From Promethearchaeota archaeon (GTDB lineage Archaea; Asgardarchaeota; Lokiarchaeia; Sigyniarchaeales; SOKP01): DNA of 10,594 nt. The position numbers and the translations under genes were made by a program. This document shows positions 1 through 6,687 of the stretch, one piece after another (within the stretch, counting starts at the first letter, position 1; each line of letters opens with the position of its first letter). The stretch is taken from contig JAGXNU010000056.1 in the NCBI GenBank assembly GCA_019894815.1, positions 1-10,594 of the forward strand, in the 5' to 3' direction. The notes under the pieces were generated by a model. The model searched no databases. It was not told the origin of the DNA and saw only the letters and a list, made by a program, of their open reading frames with translations.

Positions 1-416
1 GCATAATCTTCGGGCGGAACACCCCACCAATTCCAAGGTAAAAACAACATGATAAAGATTATTAATCCCAAGATAATGAGTGGAATAAAAACTTTCTTTC
101 CTTTGTCTAATAATTCGATGACAAATTTAAATAGAAAGATATCTGCAATTATTACCATTCCATATGAAAAAGGGAGTGAAAAACGGTATACTTCCATGTA
201 ATATCCAGCGATCACGGCTTCAGCTAATCCTATAGTAAGCATTATTAGTGCTGCAGTTAAAAATAGAAATACAATCGAAAGGTATAATGGTGGATTAACT
301 TTGCGGTCTCGCCATTTATAATACATCCTTATTGTCATAACAATGCCTAGAATTGAGAGGGCAATATAATAAAAAAATAAAGGCAACACACGCACTTCAA
401 ACGGAGTGTAAGTCAT
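1..416 (-). CDS. Multi-spanning membrane protein, N-terminal part (runs off the left edge)
   Basis: A reading frame opens with ATG at 416 and stays open for 138 codons to the window edge, so the C-terminus is missing. The translation starts MTYTPFEVRV and is strongly hydrophobic. Four likely membrane helices lie at about residues 12-31, 46-71, 82-101 and 109-126. The short loops are charged: KWRDRK at 34-39 follows helix 1 and LDKGKK at 103-108 follows helix 3, which suggests both loops face the cytoplasm. An aromatic stretch, PWNWWG, follows helix 4. I see no catalytic motif and do not recognise the family. It is divergent from the lipid genes, so a functional link is not implied. A TATA-like box 22-29 nt upstream of the ATG fits a leaderless mRNA and supports this start. 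I am fairly sure it is a real gene but cannot assign a function. Confidence 0.75.
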   Translation of the reverse strand, partial: MTYTPFEVRVLPLFFYYIALSILGIVMTIRMYYKWRDRKVNPPLYLSIVFLFLTAALIMLTIGLAEAVIAGYYMEVYRFSLPFSYGMVIIADIFLFKFVIELLDKGKKVFIPLIILGLIIFIMLFLPWNWWGVPPEDY

Positions 417-437
417 AACCTAAAGTAAGGAACTTAG

Positions 438-445
438 TATATAAA
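438..445 (-). promoter_or_regulatory. TATA-box candidate for the membrane protein gene
   Basis: On the minus strand this reads TTTATATA, preceded by the A-rich run CAAAAA that could act as a BRE. The box is centred about 26 nt upstream of the ATG at 416. Archaeal transcription normally starts about 25 nt downstream of the TATA box, so the mRNA would begin at or within a few bases of the start codon. No Shine-Dalgarno sequence precedes this ATG, in agreement with a leaderless transcript. Confidence 0.5.
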
Positions 446-492
446 TTTTTGTTGAATGAATTATAAATTAGAAGGAATTTTTTTCTTAAATC

Positions 493-511
493 ATCAAATC
501 ATACATTTGAT
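493..511. promoter_or_regulatory. Perfect 7-bp inverted repeat, possible operator
   Basis: The sequence reads ATCAAAT, then a 5-bp spacer CATAC, then ATTTGAT. It lies in the divergent intergenic region, about 50 bp upstream of the leftward TATA candidate and about 40 bp upstream of one rightward candidate. The arm and spacer lengths suit a dimeric helix-turn-helix regulator. The base composition is AT-rich, so a chance dyad is possible, and no second copy was seen in the window. Confidence 0.3.
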
Positions 512-548
512 ATTCTCAATAATTAATAGTGTGTTTTATGTGATACTC

Positions 549-580
549 TTTTTAAATCATTCTTATTTCTTTACATAAAT
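549..580 (+). promoter_or_regulatory. Promoter region candidate for the rightward lipid gene cluster
   Basis: Two TATA-like elements lie before the ATG at 608. TTTTTAAAT at 549-557 would place a start site near 579 and leave a leader of about 29 nt. TTTACATAAAT at 570-580 would start the mRNA within about 5 nt of the ATG. No Shine-Dalgarno sequence is visible just before 608, which favours a short leader or a leaderless mRNA. The region is so AT-rich that neither element can be singled out. Confidence 0.3.
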
Positions 581-607
581 CCATTAAAAGAATTTAATGA
601 ATTTCTC

Positions 608-1714
608 ATGAAGAAATATGATGTTATTGTCATTGGAGCTGGTCCAGGAGGATCTGTTGCAGCTAAAGAAGCTGCTGAGAATGGATATTCCACGTGCCTT
701 ATTGAAAAAGAATCTCTTGCAGAAAAGGGAAGATATAAAGCATGTGGGGGAGCTATAGCTTGGGAGTTAGTCGAAGAAATTGACTATCCTGAAGAAAAAA
801 TTGCTCGTGTTATTGAATCTTTGGAGCTTCATCATGTTGATGGTGAAAACTATTCAAAAAAAGGAAAAGGAGCAGTAGTATGGAGAAGTGAGTTTGATAA
901 ATTTCTAACCGATTTAGCAATAAGTAGCGGTGCAGAGCTTAGAGATCAAGAGAAGGTAATCCGTGTTGAAAGGTTAAATGAAATTTATCAAATTACCACC
1001 GATAAAGATCGATATAACGCTAAATATCTCATTGCGGCTGATGGTGTAACCTCCACGACATTAAAATTATTAAAATGGCCCTTTTTTGCTAAAAAAGATA
1101 TCATATTAACGATCACGCAAGAAATGAAAACTACAAGGGACAATATAAAGCAAGTCCTTGGTGATGAAACAGTTCATCTCTTTTTTGGTATAGAAAATTT
1201 CATTCCTATTGGATATGCGTGGTTATTTCCAAAAAGAGAAATGATCACGGTGGGATGGGGTAATCAAATTAATTTAGTAAAAAATTCTCGTTCTGAGTTT
1301 AGAAAATTTAGCTCCTTACCTTTTGTTAAGAATGCTTTAAAAAATGCAAAATTAGAGATTTTTAAACCTCATCTGATTCCTGTTGGGTTAAGACCGAAAC
1401 TTTATGAGGATAATGTCATTGCTGTTGGAGACGCAGGTGGAATTGTCGATCCAATTAGCGGAAAAGGCATACCATATGCTATGATGTCTGGACAAATAGC
1501 TATCGAATCCATAATTCAATGTGAAAAGAAAGAGAAACTTGACAAGATAGGTATCCAATATGAACGAAGTTTGGATAAGAAATTTTTGAGGATTTTGAAA
1601 GCAAAACGAATTGCACGAGACAAAATATATCAAAATGATGAATCTTTAAAGAAATTCTTATCCTTATGGGAAAATCACCGCAGTTCCGAAATTGTAATGA
1701 GAAAATTGATATAA
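608..1714 (+). CDS. Geranylgeranyl reductase family FAD-dependent oxidoreductase
   Basis: This 368-residue flavoprotein belongs to the family that saturates the double bonds of geranylgeranyl chains on archaeal ether lipids, and in some organisms on quinone side chains. The N-terminus carries the dinucleotide-binding motif GAGPGG at residues 10-15, followed by an acidic residue (E33) at the end of the second strand. KACGG at 44-48 holds the Cys (C46) conserved in archaeal geranylgeranyl reductases. Further family marks are AADG at 143-146, the substrate-side motif YAWLFPK at 203-209, and the second FAD motif GDAGG at 274-278 with P282 and GKGI at 285-288. Length is close to the usual 370-450. 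The polyprenyl synthase follows 16 bp downstream, consistent with co-transcription and a joint role in making and saturating prenyl chains. The exact substrate, lipid or quinone, cannot be read from the sequence. Confidence 0.88.
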   Translation: MKKYDVIVIGAGPGGSVAAKEAAENGYSTCLIEKESLAEKGRYKACGGAIAWELVEEIDYPEEKIARVIESLELHHVDGENYSKKGKGAVVWRSEFDKFLTDLAISSGAELRDQEKVIRVERLNEIYQITTDKDRYNAKYLIAADGVTSTTLKLLKWPFFAKKDIILTITQEMKTTRDNIKQVLGDETVHLFFGIENFIPIGYAWLFPKREMITVGWGNQINLVKNSRSEFRKFSSLPFVKNALKNAKLEIFKPHLIPVGLRPKLYEDNVIAVGDAGGIVDPISGKGIPYAMMSGQIAIESIIQCEKKEKLDKIGIQYERSLDKKFLRILKAKRIARDKIYQNDESLKKFLSLWENHRSSEIVMRKLI

Positions 1715-1716
1715 CC

Positions 1717-1722
1717 AAGGTG
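1717..1722 (+). promoter_or_regulatory. Shine-Dalgarno site of the polyprenyl synthase gene
   Basis: AAGGTG starts 3 nt after the stop codon of the reductase gene and lies 8 nt before the ATG at 1731. It supports that start and coupled translation of the two genes. Confidence 0.6.
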
Positions 1723-1730
1723 TAGACTAA

Positions 1731-2798
1731 ATGAAATTTACAGAATATGCAAAAACATATATTCCAAACATAAATAATGCAATCGGAACGATTCTTGATA
1801 AAAAATTAGAAAACATCAACAATACATTTTTAAAAACTTATTACGAAGAGATAAAAACATATCTTCTCGCAGGGGGGAAAAGAATTCGCCCTTTACTATG
1901 TATTGCTGCTTATAACGCATTTAACGATGAAATAGATGATAAAATCATAACACCAAGCGTAGGAGTGGAATTTCTTCATAATGCTTCACTTGTACATGAT
2001 GATATTATTGATAAGGATAATTTTAGGCGAGGTAATCCAGCATTTCATTATAGATTTCAACTGTATCACAATAATTATAGCCTAAAAAAAATGAGTCAAT
2101 CTGATTTTGGAAATTCCATCGCTATCATCGGTGGAGACTCCATTTTTTTCTTAGGATTAGAACCTTTTCTGTTTAATGATTTTGATAGGAATCGAAATTT
2201 AGAAGCGATCAATTATTACGAACAAGCATTCGGAGATATCGCTAATGGTGTCTTAATTGAGACAGATATGGTTAATCGAAAAAATTTACAAATGAAAGAT
2301 TATATTGAAATGGTCTCATTAAAAACAGGAGCGTTGTTGGAAAAATCAATTTTAATAGGTGCAAATTATGCTGGTATTGATAAGGAGTACTATCGTATTC
2401 TCTCTACACTTGGAATTAATTTGGGAATCATTTTCCAAATAATTGATGATATTTTGGGAACATTTGGAGACGAAAAAGTAACTGGAAAACCTACAGACGG
2501 AGATATTCGCGAAGGTAAAAGGACTTGCTTGTTAATTGAAGCTATAAATAGTTTAGATGTAAAAAAGAGGGACTATTTGGTTAACCTAATTTCGAAGTCA
2601 AAGATAACTGATAAAAATGTAGAAGAAGTAAGAGATTTATTCATGGAAGCAGATGTAATTAATTCTTGTAAAAAACTTGCTACTAAATATTATCAAGAAG
2701 CAGAAGACGCACTTGAGAAATTAAAACCTGTTATAAATAATTCCGAGATAGAGTTTTTTGAAAATTTACTAAAATTTGTATTGGAAAGAAAATTCTAA
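1731..2798 (+). CDS. Type I polyprenyl diphosphate synthase (geranylgeranyl diphosphate synthase-like)
   Basis: This trans-prenyltransferase condenses DMAPP or allylic diphosphates with IPP to give a long-chain diphosphate. In archaea that is usually GGPP for ether lipids. Visible marks are GGKRIRP at residues 48-54, the first Asp-rich motif DDIID at 90-94 with RRG at 99-101, the KTG at 198-200, and the second Asp-rich motif DDILG at 239-243 with the downstream GKPTDGDIREGKR (252-264), typical of archaeal enzymes. Residues at -5 and -4 from the first motif are A85 and S86, where many archaeal GGPP synthases carry an aromatic at -5. Between H106 and the helix beginning near A131 there are roughly a dozen more residues than usual, which explains part of the 355-residue length. 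The adjacent reductase argues for a C20 product, but the pocket residues leave C25 or longer open. Confidence 0.9.
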   Translation: MKFTEYAKTYIPNINNAIGTILDKKLENINNTFLKTYYEEIKTYLLAGGKRIRPLLCIAAYNAFNDEIDDKIITPSVGVEFLHNASLVHDDIIDKDNFRRGNPAFHYRFQLYHNNYSLKKMSQSDFGNSIAIIGGDSIFFLGLEPFLFNDFDRNRNLEAINYYEQAFGDIANGVLIETDMVNRKNLQMKDYIEMVSLKTGALLEKSILIGANYAGIDKEYYRILSTLGINLGIIFQIIDDILGTFGDEKVTGKPTDGDIREGKRTCLLIEAINSLDVKKRDYLVNLISKSKITDKNVEEVRDLFMEADVINSCKKLATKYYQEAEDALEKLKPVINNSEIEFFENLLKFVLERKF

Positions 2799-2820
2799 AC
2801 ACTATATACAATCTTTATTT

Positions 2821-2826
2821 AAGGTG
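2821..2826 (+). promoter_or_regulatory. Shine-Dalgarno site that fixes the TTG start of ubiX
   Basis: AAGGTG lies 7 nt before the TTG at 2834. There is no ATG or GTG that would leave the conserved N-terminal strand and GASG motif intact, so this site supports initiation at the unusual TTG codon. The same AAGGTG sequence precedes the polyprenyl synthase gene. Confidence 0.55.
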
Positions 2827-2833
2827 AACATTT

Positions 2834-3385
2834 TTGGTACTTGTTGCTATTACTGGTGCTAGTGGTGTGGATTTAGCTGTAATATTACTACAGCAATTGA
2901 AGAAAAATGGATTAGAAACAGAATTAGTCATCACCAAAATGGCTGAAAAAATCATTGACATTGAAACTGATTACAAGGTAAGTCAAATAATCGAATTATC
3001 CGATAAATCTTACGATGTTGACGATTTGACGGCAGGTCCTGCAAGTGGTTCTTATAAAAATAACATCATGATAATAATTCCTTGCTCAATGAAAACTTTA
3101 GCAGCAATCGCTAACGGTTATGCTGATAATTTAATCACCAGAGCCGCGGATGTTGTCATCAAAGAACGAAGAAAACTTATCCTAGTTGTAAGAGAAAGCC
3201 CCTTCAGCGCAATTCACTTGGAAAATATGCTGAAACTCTCAAGATTGGGAGTAATCATTGCACCACCAATTCCATCTTATTACATAAAACCCAAAAATAT
3301 CAAAGAATTGAATGAATATTTTGTAGGAAGAATTCTTGATCACATCGGTATTGATAGCGGGATTAAAAGGTGGGGAAGCAAGTAA
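2834..3385 (+). CDS. ubiX: UbiX flavin prenyltransferase (makes prenylated FMN)
   Basis: UbiX joins the dimethylallyl group of dimethylallyl phosphate to FMN, making the prenylated FMN used by UbiD-family decarboxylases. The 183-residue protein has the family's length and motifs: ITGASG at residues 6-11, GPASGSY at 68-74 in the flavin pocket, PCSMKTLA at 83-90, RAADVVIKERR at 103-113, and HLENML at 128-133. By my alignment, the prenyl-phosphate and catalytic residues of Pseudomonas UbiX (Lys129, Arg139, Glu140, Tyr169, Arg185) match K110, R120, E121, Y150 and R166, all at the same offset of 19. The start is TTG. The gene lies 35 bp after the polyprenyl synthase and converges on the operon encoding a UbiD-like enzyme, its most likely client. 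Nothing suggests a ubiquinone role here. Confidence 0.92.
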   Translation: MVLVAITGASGVDLAVILLQQLKKNGLETELVITKMAEKIIDIETDYKVSQIIELSDKSYDVDDLTAGPASGSYKNNIMIIIPCSMKTLAAIANGYADNLITRAADVVIKERRKLILVVRESPFSAIHLENMLKLSRLGVIIAPPIPSYYIKPKNIKELNEYFVGRILDHIGIDSGIKRWGSK

Positions 3386-3387
3386 TT

Positions 3388-3400
3388 AAAAGAAACTTTT
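3388..3400. terminator. Possible shared terminator between convergent clusters
   Basis: The 13-bp gap between the ubiX stop and the IDI-2 stop contains a small palindrome, AAAAG-AAA-CTTTT, with T-rich sequence on both strands. Archaeal termination relies mainly on T-rich tracts, so either transcript could end here, but the arms are short and the tract is interrupted. Transcripts may well read into each other and overlap as antisense RNA. Confidence 0.25.
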
Positions 3401-4523
3401 ATTGATTTAACCAGAGGTATAAATCGCCAAATATAACACATTTTTCTCGTTTGTTTTTCAATTCACTTAAATTTCTTAAATTCATCAACCACAAACTCGA
3501 GCTCAATTCATTTTTCAACGTTCTTATTTCTCTGATAGTATTTGATATAGTGTTGTTTTTTCTGTCTTGCCATGCGGATTTTAAGAATTTGTAAGCAAAT
3601 CCACCAATGTCAGCACCAAGTACAATGGATTTTGCAATATCGATTCCAGTTTTTAATCCTCCTGTAGCAATAATTAATTTTTGAGAAACTGATCGAACAT
3701 TAACAATACTTACAGGTGTAGGAATTCCCCATTCTCTAAATACATCAGCTGGGTTACGAGAATATTTATCATTATCAAAATTATTACGTTTTGACTCAAT
3801 TGCAGCGAAACTCGTACCACCGGTTCCTCCAACATCAAACCCATCAAAACCTAGTTCATCAAGCATCAGTGCAACTTCTTGGTTTAATCCCGTACCCACT
3901 TCTTTTGCGAGGAGGGGAATATCAGTACTTTTCCTAATTTTCTTGAAATTTTGTTTAAAATTTTTATATGAAATATTTCCCTCATCTTGAACAAGTTCGT
4001 GCAATGCATTCAAGTGGATAGCCATTACATCTGCCTTTATCATATCAATACAATCGGATAAATTTTCTTCCCTAAAATAAGTAGAACTTATTTGACCTAA
4101 CCCTAAATTTCCAATTACAGGAACCGAAGGAGCATACTCGCGTACGATTTTAAATGAGTCTACAGTAGATAGATCTTCTAATCCTATTCGCTGACTTCCA
4201 ACACTCATGATGATATTTTCCTCTTCAGCAGCTTTAGCAAGGATTTCATTAATTTCCTTTGATAAAGGATGACCTCCAGTTATAGCAGAAATGCAAATAG
4301 GGGCTGAAATTTTTTTTTTGAAAAAGTTAACTGTGAGATCAATTTCCTCCAGATCAATTTCAGGAATAGCGTGGTGAATTAATTTTATATCTTTAAAATA
4401 ATTAACAGAATGTTGCACGTCATATTCAAGAGGAATTTTTAGATGTTCTTCCTTTCTATTTAGAATTTTTTTGGTTTGTTTTGGTTCAGGCATGTTCTCT
4501 TTTTCAAATCTACTACTTGTCAT
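3399..4523 (-). CDS. fni: Type 2 isopentenyl-diphosphate delta-isomerase (FMN-dependent)
   Basis: This flavoenzyme interconverts IPP and DMAPP. The 374-residue protein shows the IDI-2 marks: the N-terminal NRKEEHL at residues 22-28, SAITGG at 79-84, VGSQR at 108-112, HLN at 170-172, GFDVGGTGGTS at 228-238, and ATGGLKTGIDIAK at 286-298 with GADIGGFA at 303-310 in the phosphate-binding half of the barrel. The usual LNxxQE motif reads LNALHE: H175 replaces the catalytic-site Gln, while the Mg-binding Glu (E176) is kept. The usual EGD nearby reads EGN. A run of ten A in the coding strand (plus-strand T at 4310-4319) is in frame and encodes KKK. The ATG at 4523 has no clear Shine-Dalgarno site, and an alternative ATG lies at 4493. 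It is the last gene of the operon, 9 bp after isopentenyl phosphate kinase. Confidence 0.9.
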   Translation of the reverse strand: MTSSRFEKENMPEPKQTKKILNRKEEHLKIPLEYDVQHSVNYFKDIKLIHHAIPEIDLEEIDLTVNFFKKKISAPICISAITGGHPLSKEINEILAKAAEEENIIMSVGSQRIGLEDLSTVDSFKIVREYAPSVPVIGNLGLGQISSTYFREENLSDCIDMIKADVMAIHLNALHELVQDEGNISYKNFKQNFKKIRKSTDIPLLAKEVGTGLNQEVALMLDELGFDGFDVGGTGGTSFAAIESKRNNFDNDKYSRNPADVFREWGIPTPVSIVNVRSVSQKLIIATGGLKTGIDIAKSIVLGADIGGFAYKFLKSAWQDRKNNTISNTIREIRTLKNELSSSLWLMNLRNLSELKNKREKCVIFGDLYLWLNQ

Positions 4524-4532
4524 TTTGTAAAA

Positions 4533-5348
4533 TTATTCATTAATTAATATATTTGTACAATTTATTTTTTGATTCCTTAACGATTTATAGATGTATCCTT
4601 CAGTTAAACCATTTATTAATTGCACGGGAATTTTTTGCTTACATATTTTTTTGATATGAGCAAGTTTACTCGTTATACCACCAGTTACATCTATTTTTTG
4701 GCCGAGATCTGCTAATATTAAGTCATCAAGCTCACTAGAATAGCATTCAGTAAGTAATTTACAATTATTACCTCCTAATTCATCAGCTTTAAATAATCCA
4801 TCAGATTCCATTGCGAAAACTACTTTAGATATGCTATAACTTTTAAGACTTTCGCATAATTTTAGGATTATCTCATCTCCTGAAAGTATAGAAAATGATC
4901 CTTTTTTATCAAACAAGACATCACCATACAAAACTGGCATGATTTTAAGGTCCAAAGCAGTCTCAAGAACATCTAAGGATTCCAATGAAATTTTATTCAA
5001 TTTCTTGATAAAAATACTGGAAGTTTGAATCGATAAAACAGGGTAATTCATTTCCAAGAATTGTTCAATTAAATACGAGTTAAATCTAATCATTGAATGA
5101 TGGGTTTCAACTACTCCAAAAATTTGATTTGGTATGGATTTATCAATTCCATCGAAAACGTTATATTTCTTTGCTAAAGGATGACCAAAGGACCCGCCAC
5201 CGTGAATTAGTATGATTTTTTCATTAGCATCAATTATTTGGTTAACTGCACTTTTAACAATGTCTTCTCTTATAGAAAATGGTTTATTTTTATCAGTAAG
5301 TAACCCTCCACCTAACTTTAAAAGAATAACACTGTTTTCTGCTTTCAA
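4533..5348 (-). CDS. Isopentenyl phosphate kinase
   Basis: This amino acid kinase family enzyme phosphorylates isopentenyl phosphate to IPP with ATP, the step that closes the archaeal mevalonate variant. The 271-residue protein aligns along its length with the Methanocaldococcus enzyme. It has K11 in LKLGG, HGGGSFGH at 49-56 with the catalytic His (H56), YGDV at 141-144, LSGDEI at 155-160, ESDGLF at 181-186 where others have a DVDG-type motif, and DVTGGITSK at 220-228. One change in the nucleotide-side loop is LGGG where LGGS is usual. The start codon is TTG at 5348. An in-frame stop lies two codons further upstream, and no ATG or GTG precedes the first conserved strand, so TTG is the best choice. 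It starts 13 bp after mevalonate kinase. Family identity is secure, and the pathway context fits this substrate. Confidence 0.9.
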   Translation of the reverse strand: MKAENSVILLKLGGGLLTDKNKPFSIREDIVKSAVNQIIDANEKIILIHGGGSFGHPLAKKYNVFDGIDKSIPNQIFGVVETHHSMIRFNSYLIEQFLEMNYPVLSIQTSSIFIKKLNKISLESLDVLETALDLKIMPVLYGDVLFDKKGSFSILSGDEIILKLCESLKSYSISKVVFAMESDGLFKADELGGNNCKLLTECYSSELDDLILADLGQKIDVTGGITSKLAHIKKICKQKIPVQLINGLTEGYIYKSLRNQKINCTNILINE

Positions 5349-5361
5349 TTTTGATTAACAC

Positions 5362-6297
5362 TCATCCGATCATTGTTTTCCAGGATTGATATCCTTCCAT
5401 TTCAATAGCATTGGAGATCTTTTCTTGAATTTCTTCATTTCTAGCTAAAGCAATGACCAAACCTCCACGTCCAGTTCCCGTCAACTTAGCCCCGAGTGCT
5501 CCATTATTAATTGCAATTTCTACTAACTTATCGTTAACTTCACTTGAGACCGTAATATCTTGAAGTAATTTATGGTTTTGGTTCATTAGTTTACCTATAA
5601 GGTTTTTGTCACTTTCGAGCAATGCTTTTTTAGCTTTTTCAGAGAGAACTTTATACTCATTAAAAATATACTCGAATTTTTCAGGATTTGATTCTTTTAA
5701 GCGTCTAACATCAGCGACCACTTCTGTAGTTGAAGCGGTTATTCCAGAATTTGCGATTACTAATGGAATTTTTTCAGGTGATTGAAGAATTTCCATTGTA
5801 CTTTTTCCACCATCCGAATTTTTTACAAACCAGATTAGACCTCCATAAGTGGAAGCCGTGTTATCTATTCCTGAAGGTGTTCCATGATAAGCTTTCTCAC
5901 CTTCGTAAGCAGCTTCGTTAATCTTTTCATCATCCAACATTAGAGTAAACGTTTCATTTATTGCTCGGGATAGGGAAGTCGCTTGTGCAGCAGAAGCACC
6001 AACACCACTGGCGGCAAATAAATCTCCAGAAAAGGTTATTTCAAGTTTCTGGCATCCAACATCTATGTTCATGTGTTCGATAACATTTTTAATGGAATGC
6101 ATTGCCTCATCGTATTTTTTCTCCTTATAACCAGGAGTGGCAGGGCGTTGATCGATGACCTCCCAACCTTTTCCATCAACAACTTTAACTTCAGCAGTTG
6201 TATAAGAACCTAATGCTGAGGCAATAGCAGGGAGATTATAAACAACAAAATGTTCACCGAATAATATTGTTTTGCCATATCCCTTTCCAGATCCCAT
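5362..6297 (-). CDS. mvk: Mevalonate kinase (GHMP family)
   Basis: The enzyme phosphorylates mevalonate to mevalonate 5-phosphate, the substrate of the aconitase X enzyme encoded just upstream. The three GHMP motifs are present: GKTILFGEHFVVY at residues 8-20 (K9 and H16), SGVGASAA at 97-104 for the ATP phosphates, and KLTGTGRGG at 271-279. HGTPSGIDN at 138-146 supplies the catalytic Asp (D145) and is typical of mevalonate kinases rather than of phosphomevalonate kinases or decarboxylases. Length, 311 residues, is normal. The N-terminal form with GYGKTILFGEHFVV differs from the common archaeal GKxxLFGEHAVVYG and reminds me of trypanosomatid and some bacterial mevalonate kinases; this is from memory. 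The ATG follows the stop codon of the small aconitase X subunit with no spacer, and a GGAG at 6307-6310 on this strand lies 9 nt before it. Confidence 0.88.
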   Translation of the reverse strand: MGSGKGYGKTILFGEHFVVYNLPAIASALGSYTTAEVKVVDGKGWEVIDQRPATPGYKEKKYDEAMHSIKNVIEHMNIDVGCQKLEITFSGDLFAASGVGASAAQATSLSRAINETFTLMLDDEKINEAAYEGEKAYHGTPSGIDNTASTYGGLIWFVKNSDGGKSTMEILQSPEKIPLVIANSGITASTTEVVADVRRLKESNPEKFEYIFNEYKVLSEKAKKALLESDKNLIGKLMNQNHKLLQDITVSSEVNDKLVEIAINNGALGAKLTGTGRGGLVIALARNEEIQEKISNAIEMEGYQSWKTMIG

Positions 6298-6687
6298 TTA
6301 TCTCATCTCCACGGAACCCTCGTTACCGTTTACAATTAAATATTGTCCGGTTTTAATATCATCAATATTAATCTTATCCACGCATGGAATTTCACTGATT
6401 ATGCAACCGACTGCTATGATTGTATCGATTTCTTTATTTACAATTGCTAATGGAGCCGTATTATTTTTCTTCATTCTATACATCGTGTATGAACCTACAG
6501 TTGATCCTTTACCAGTAGGGAAGACTAAAACTTTGCCCGTTATAGACTGACCTTCAAGTTCGTGTCCAACCTCAACTACTATACCGGTATCGGGATCAAC
6601 ACCACCATAAAATGAGATTCCATCATTAGTCACTATAGCTTCTCCTTCAACCGCTCCTTTATAGATTTTTCTTCCCGTGAGCTTCAT
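6298..6687 (-). CDS. Phosphomevalonate dehydratase (aconitase X) small subunit
   Basis: This is the DUF126 swivel domain, the small partner of the aconitase X large subunit. In Aeropyrum pernix such a pair dehydrates mevalonate 5-phosphate to trans-anhydromevalonate 5-phosphate. The 129-residue protein has the family's conserved loop PTGKGSTVGSYTMY at residues 57-70, including the Ser (S62) taken as catalytic in aconitase X, and an N-terminal beta-rich GAVEGEAIV at 11-19. I place the start at the ATG at 6687, not the one at 6708. The inner ATG overlaps the large-subunit stop as ATGA and is preceded by a strong AGGAGG site 7 nt upstream, and the protein then begins MKLTGRKIYKG like its relatives. 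The overlap implies coupled translation of two subunits needed in equal amounts. Confidence 0.88.
   Translation of the reverse strand: MKLTGRKIYKGAVEGEAIVTNDGISFYGGVDPDTGIVVEVGHELEGQSITGKVLVFPTGKGSTVGSYTMYRMKKNNTAPLAIVNKEIDTIIAVGCIISEIPCVDKINIDDIKTGQYLIVNGNEGSVEMR

Noticed and set aside
486..560. Direct repeat of TTAAATCAT at 486-494 and 552-560
   Set aside because: Nine bases in very AT-rich DNA are easily repeated by chance, and the second copy is explained as part of a TATA-like element.
1388..1718. Minus-strand open frames of 72 and 81 codons inside the geranylgeranyl reductase gene
   Set aside because: They lie fully or almost fully opposite a gene with clear family motifs, have no recognisable domains and show Phe, Ser and Leu-rich composition typical of antisense shadow frames.
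6272..6550. Plus-strand open frame of 92 codons with hydrophobic character
   Set aside because: It is antisense to the aconitase X small subunit and the start of mevalonate kinase. The hydrophobic look follows from reading those genes backwards.
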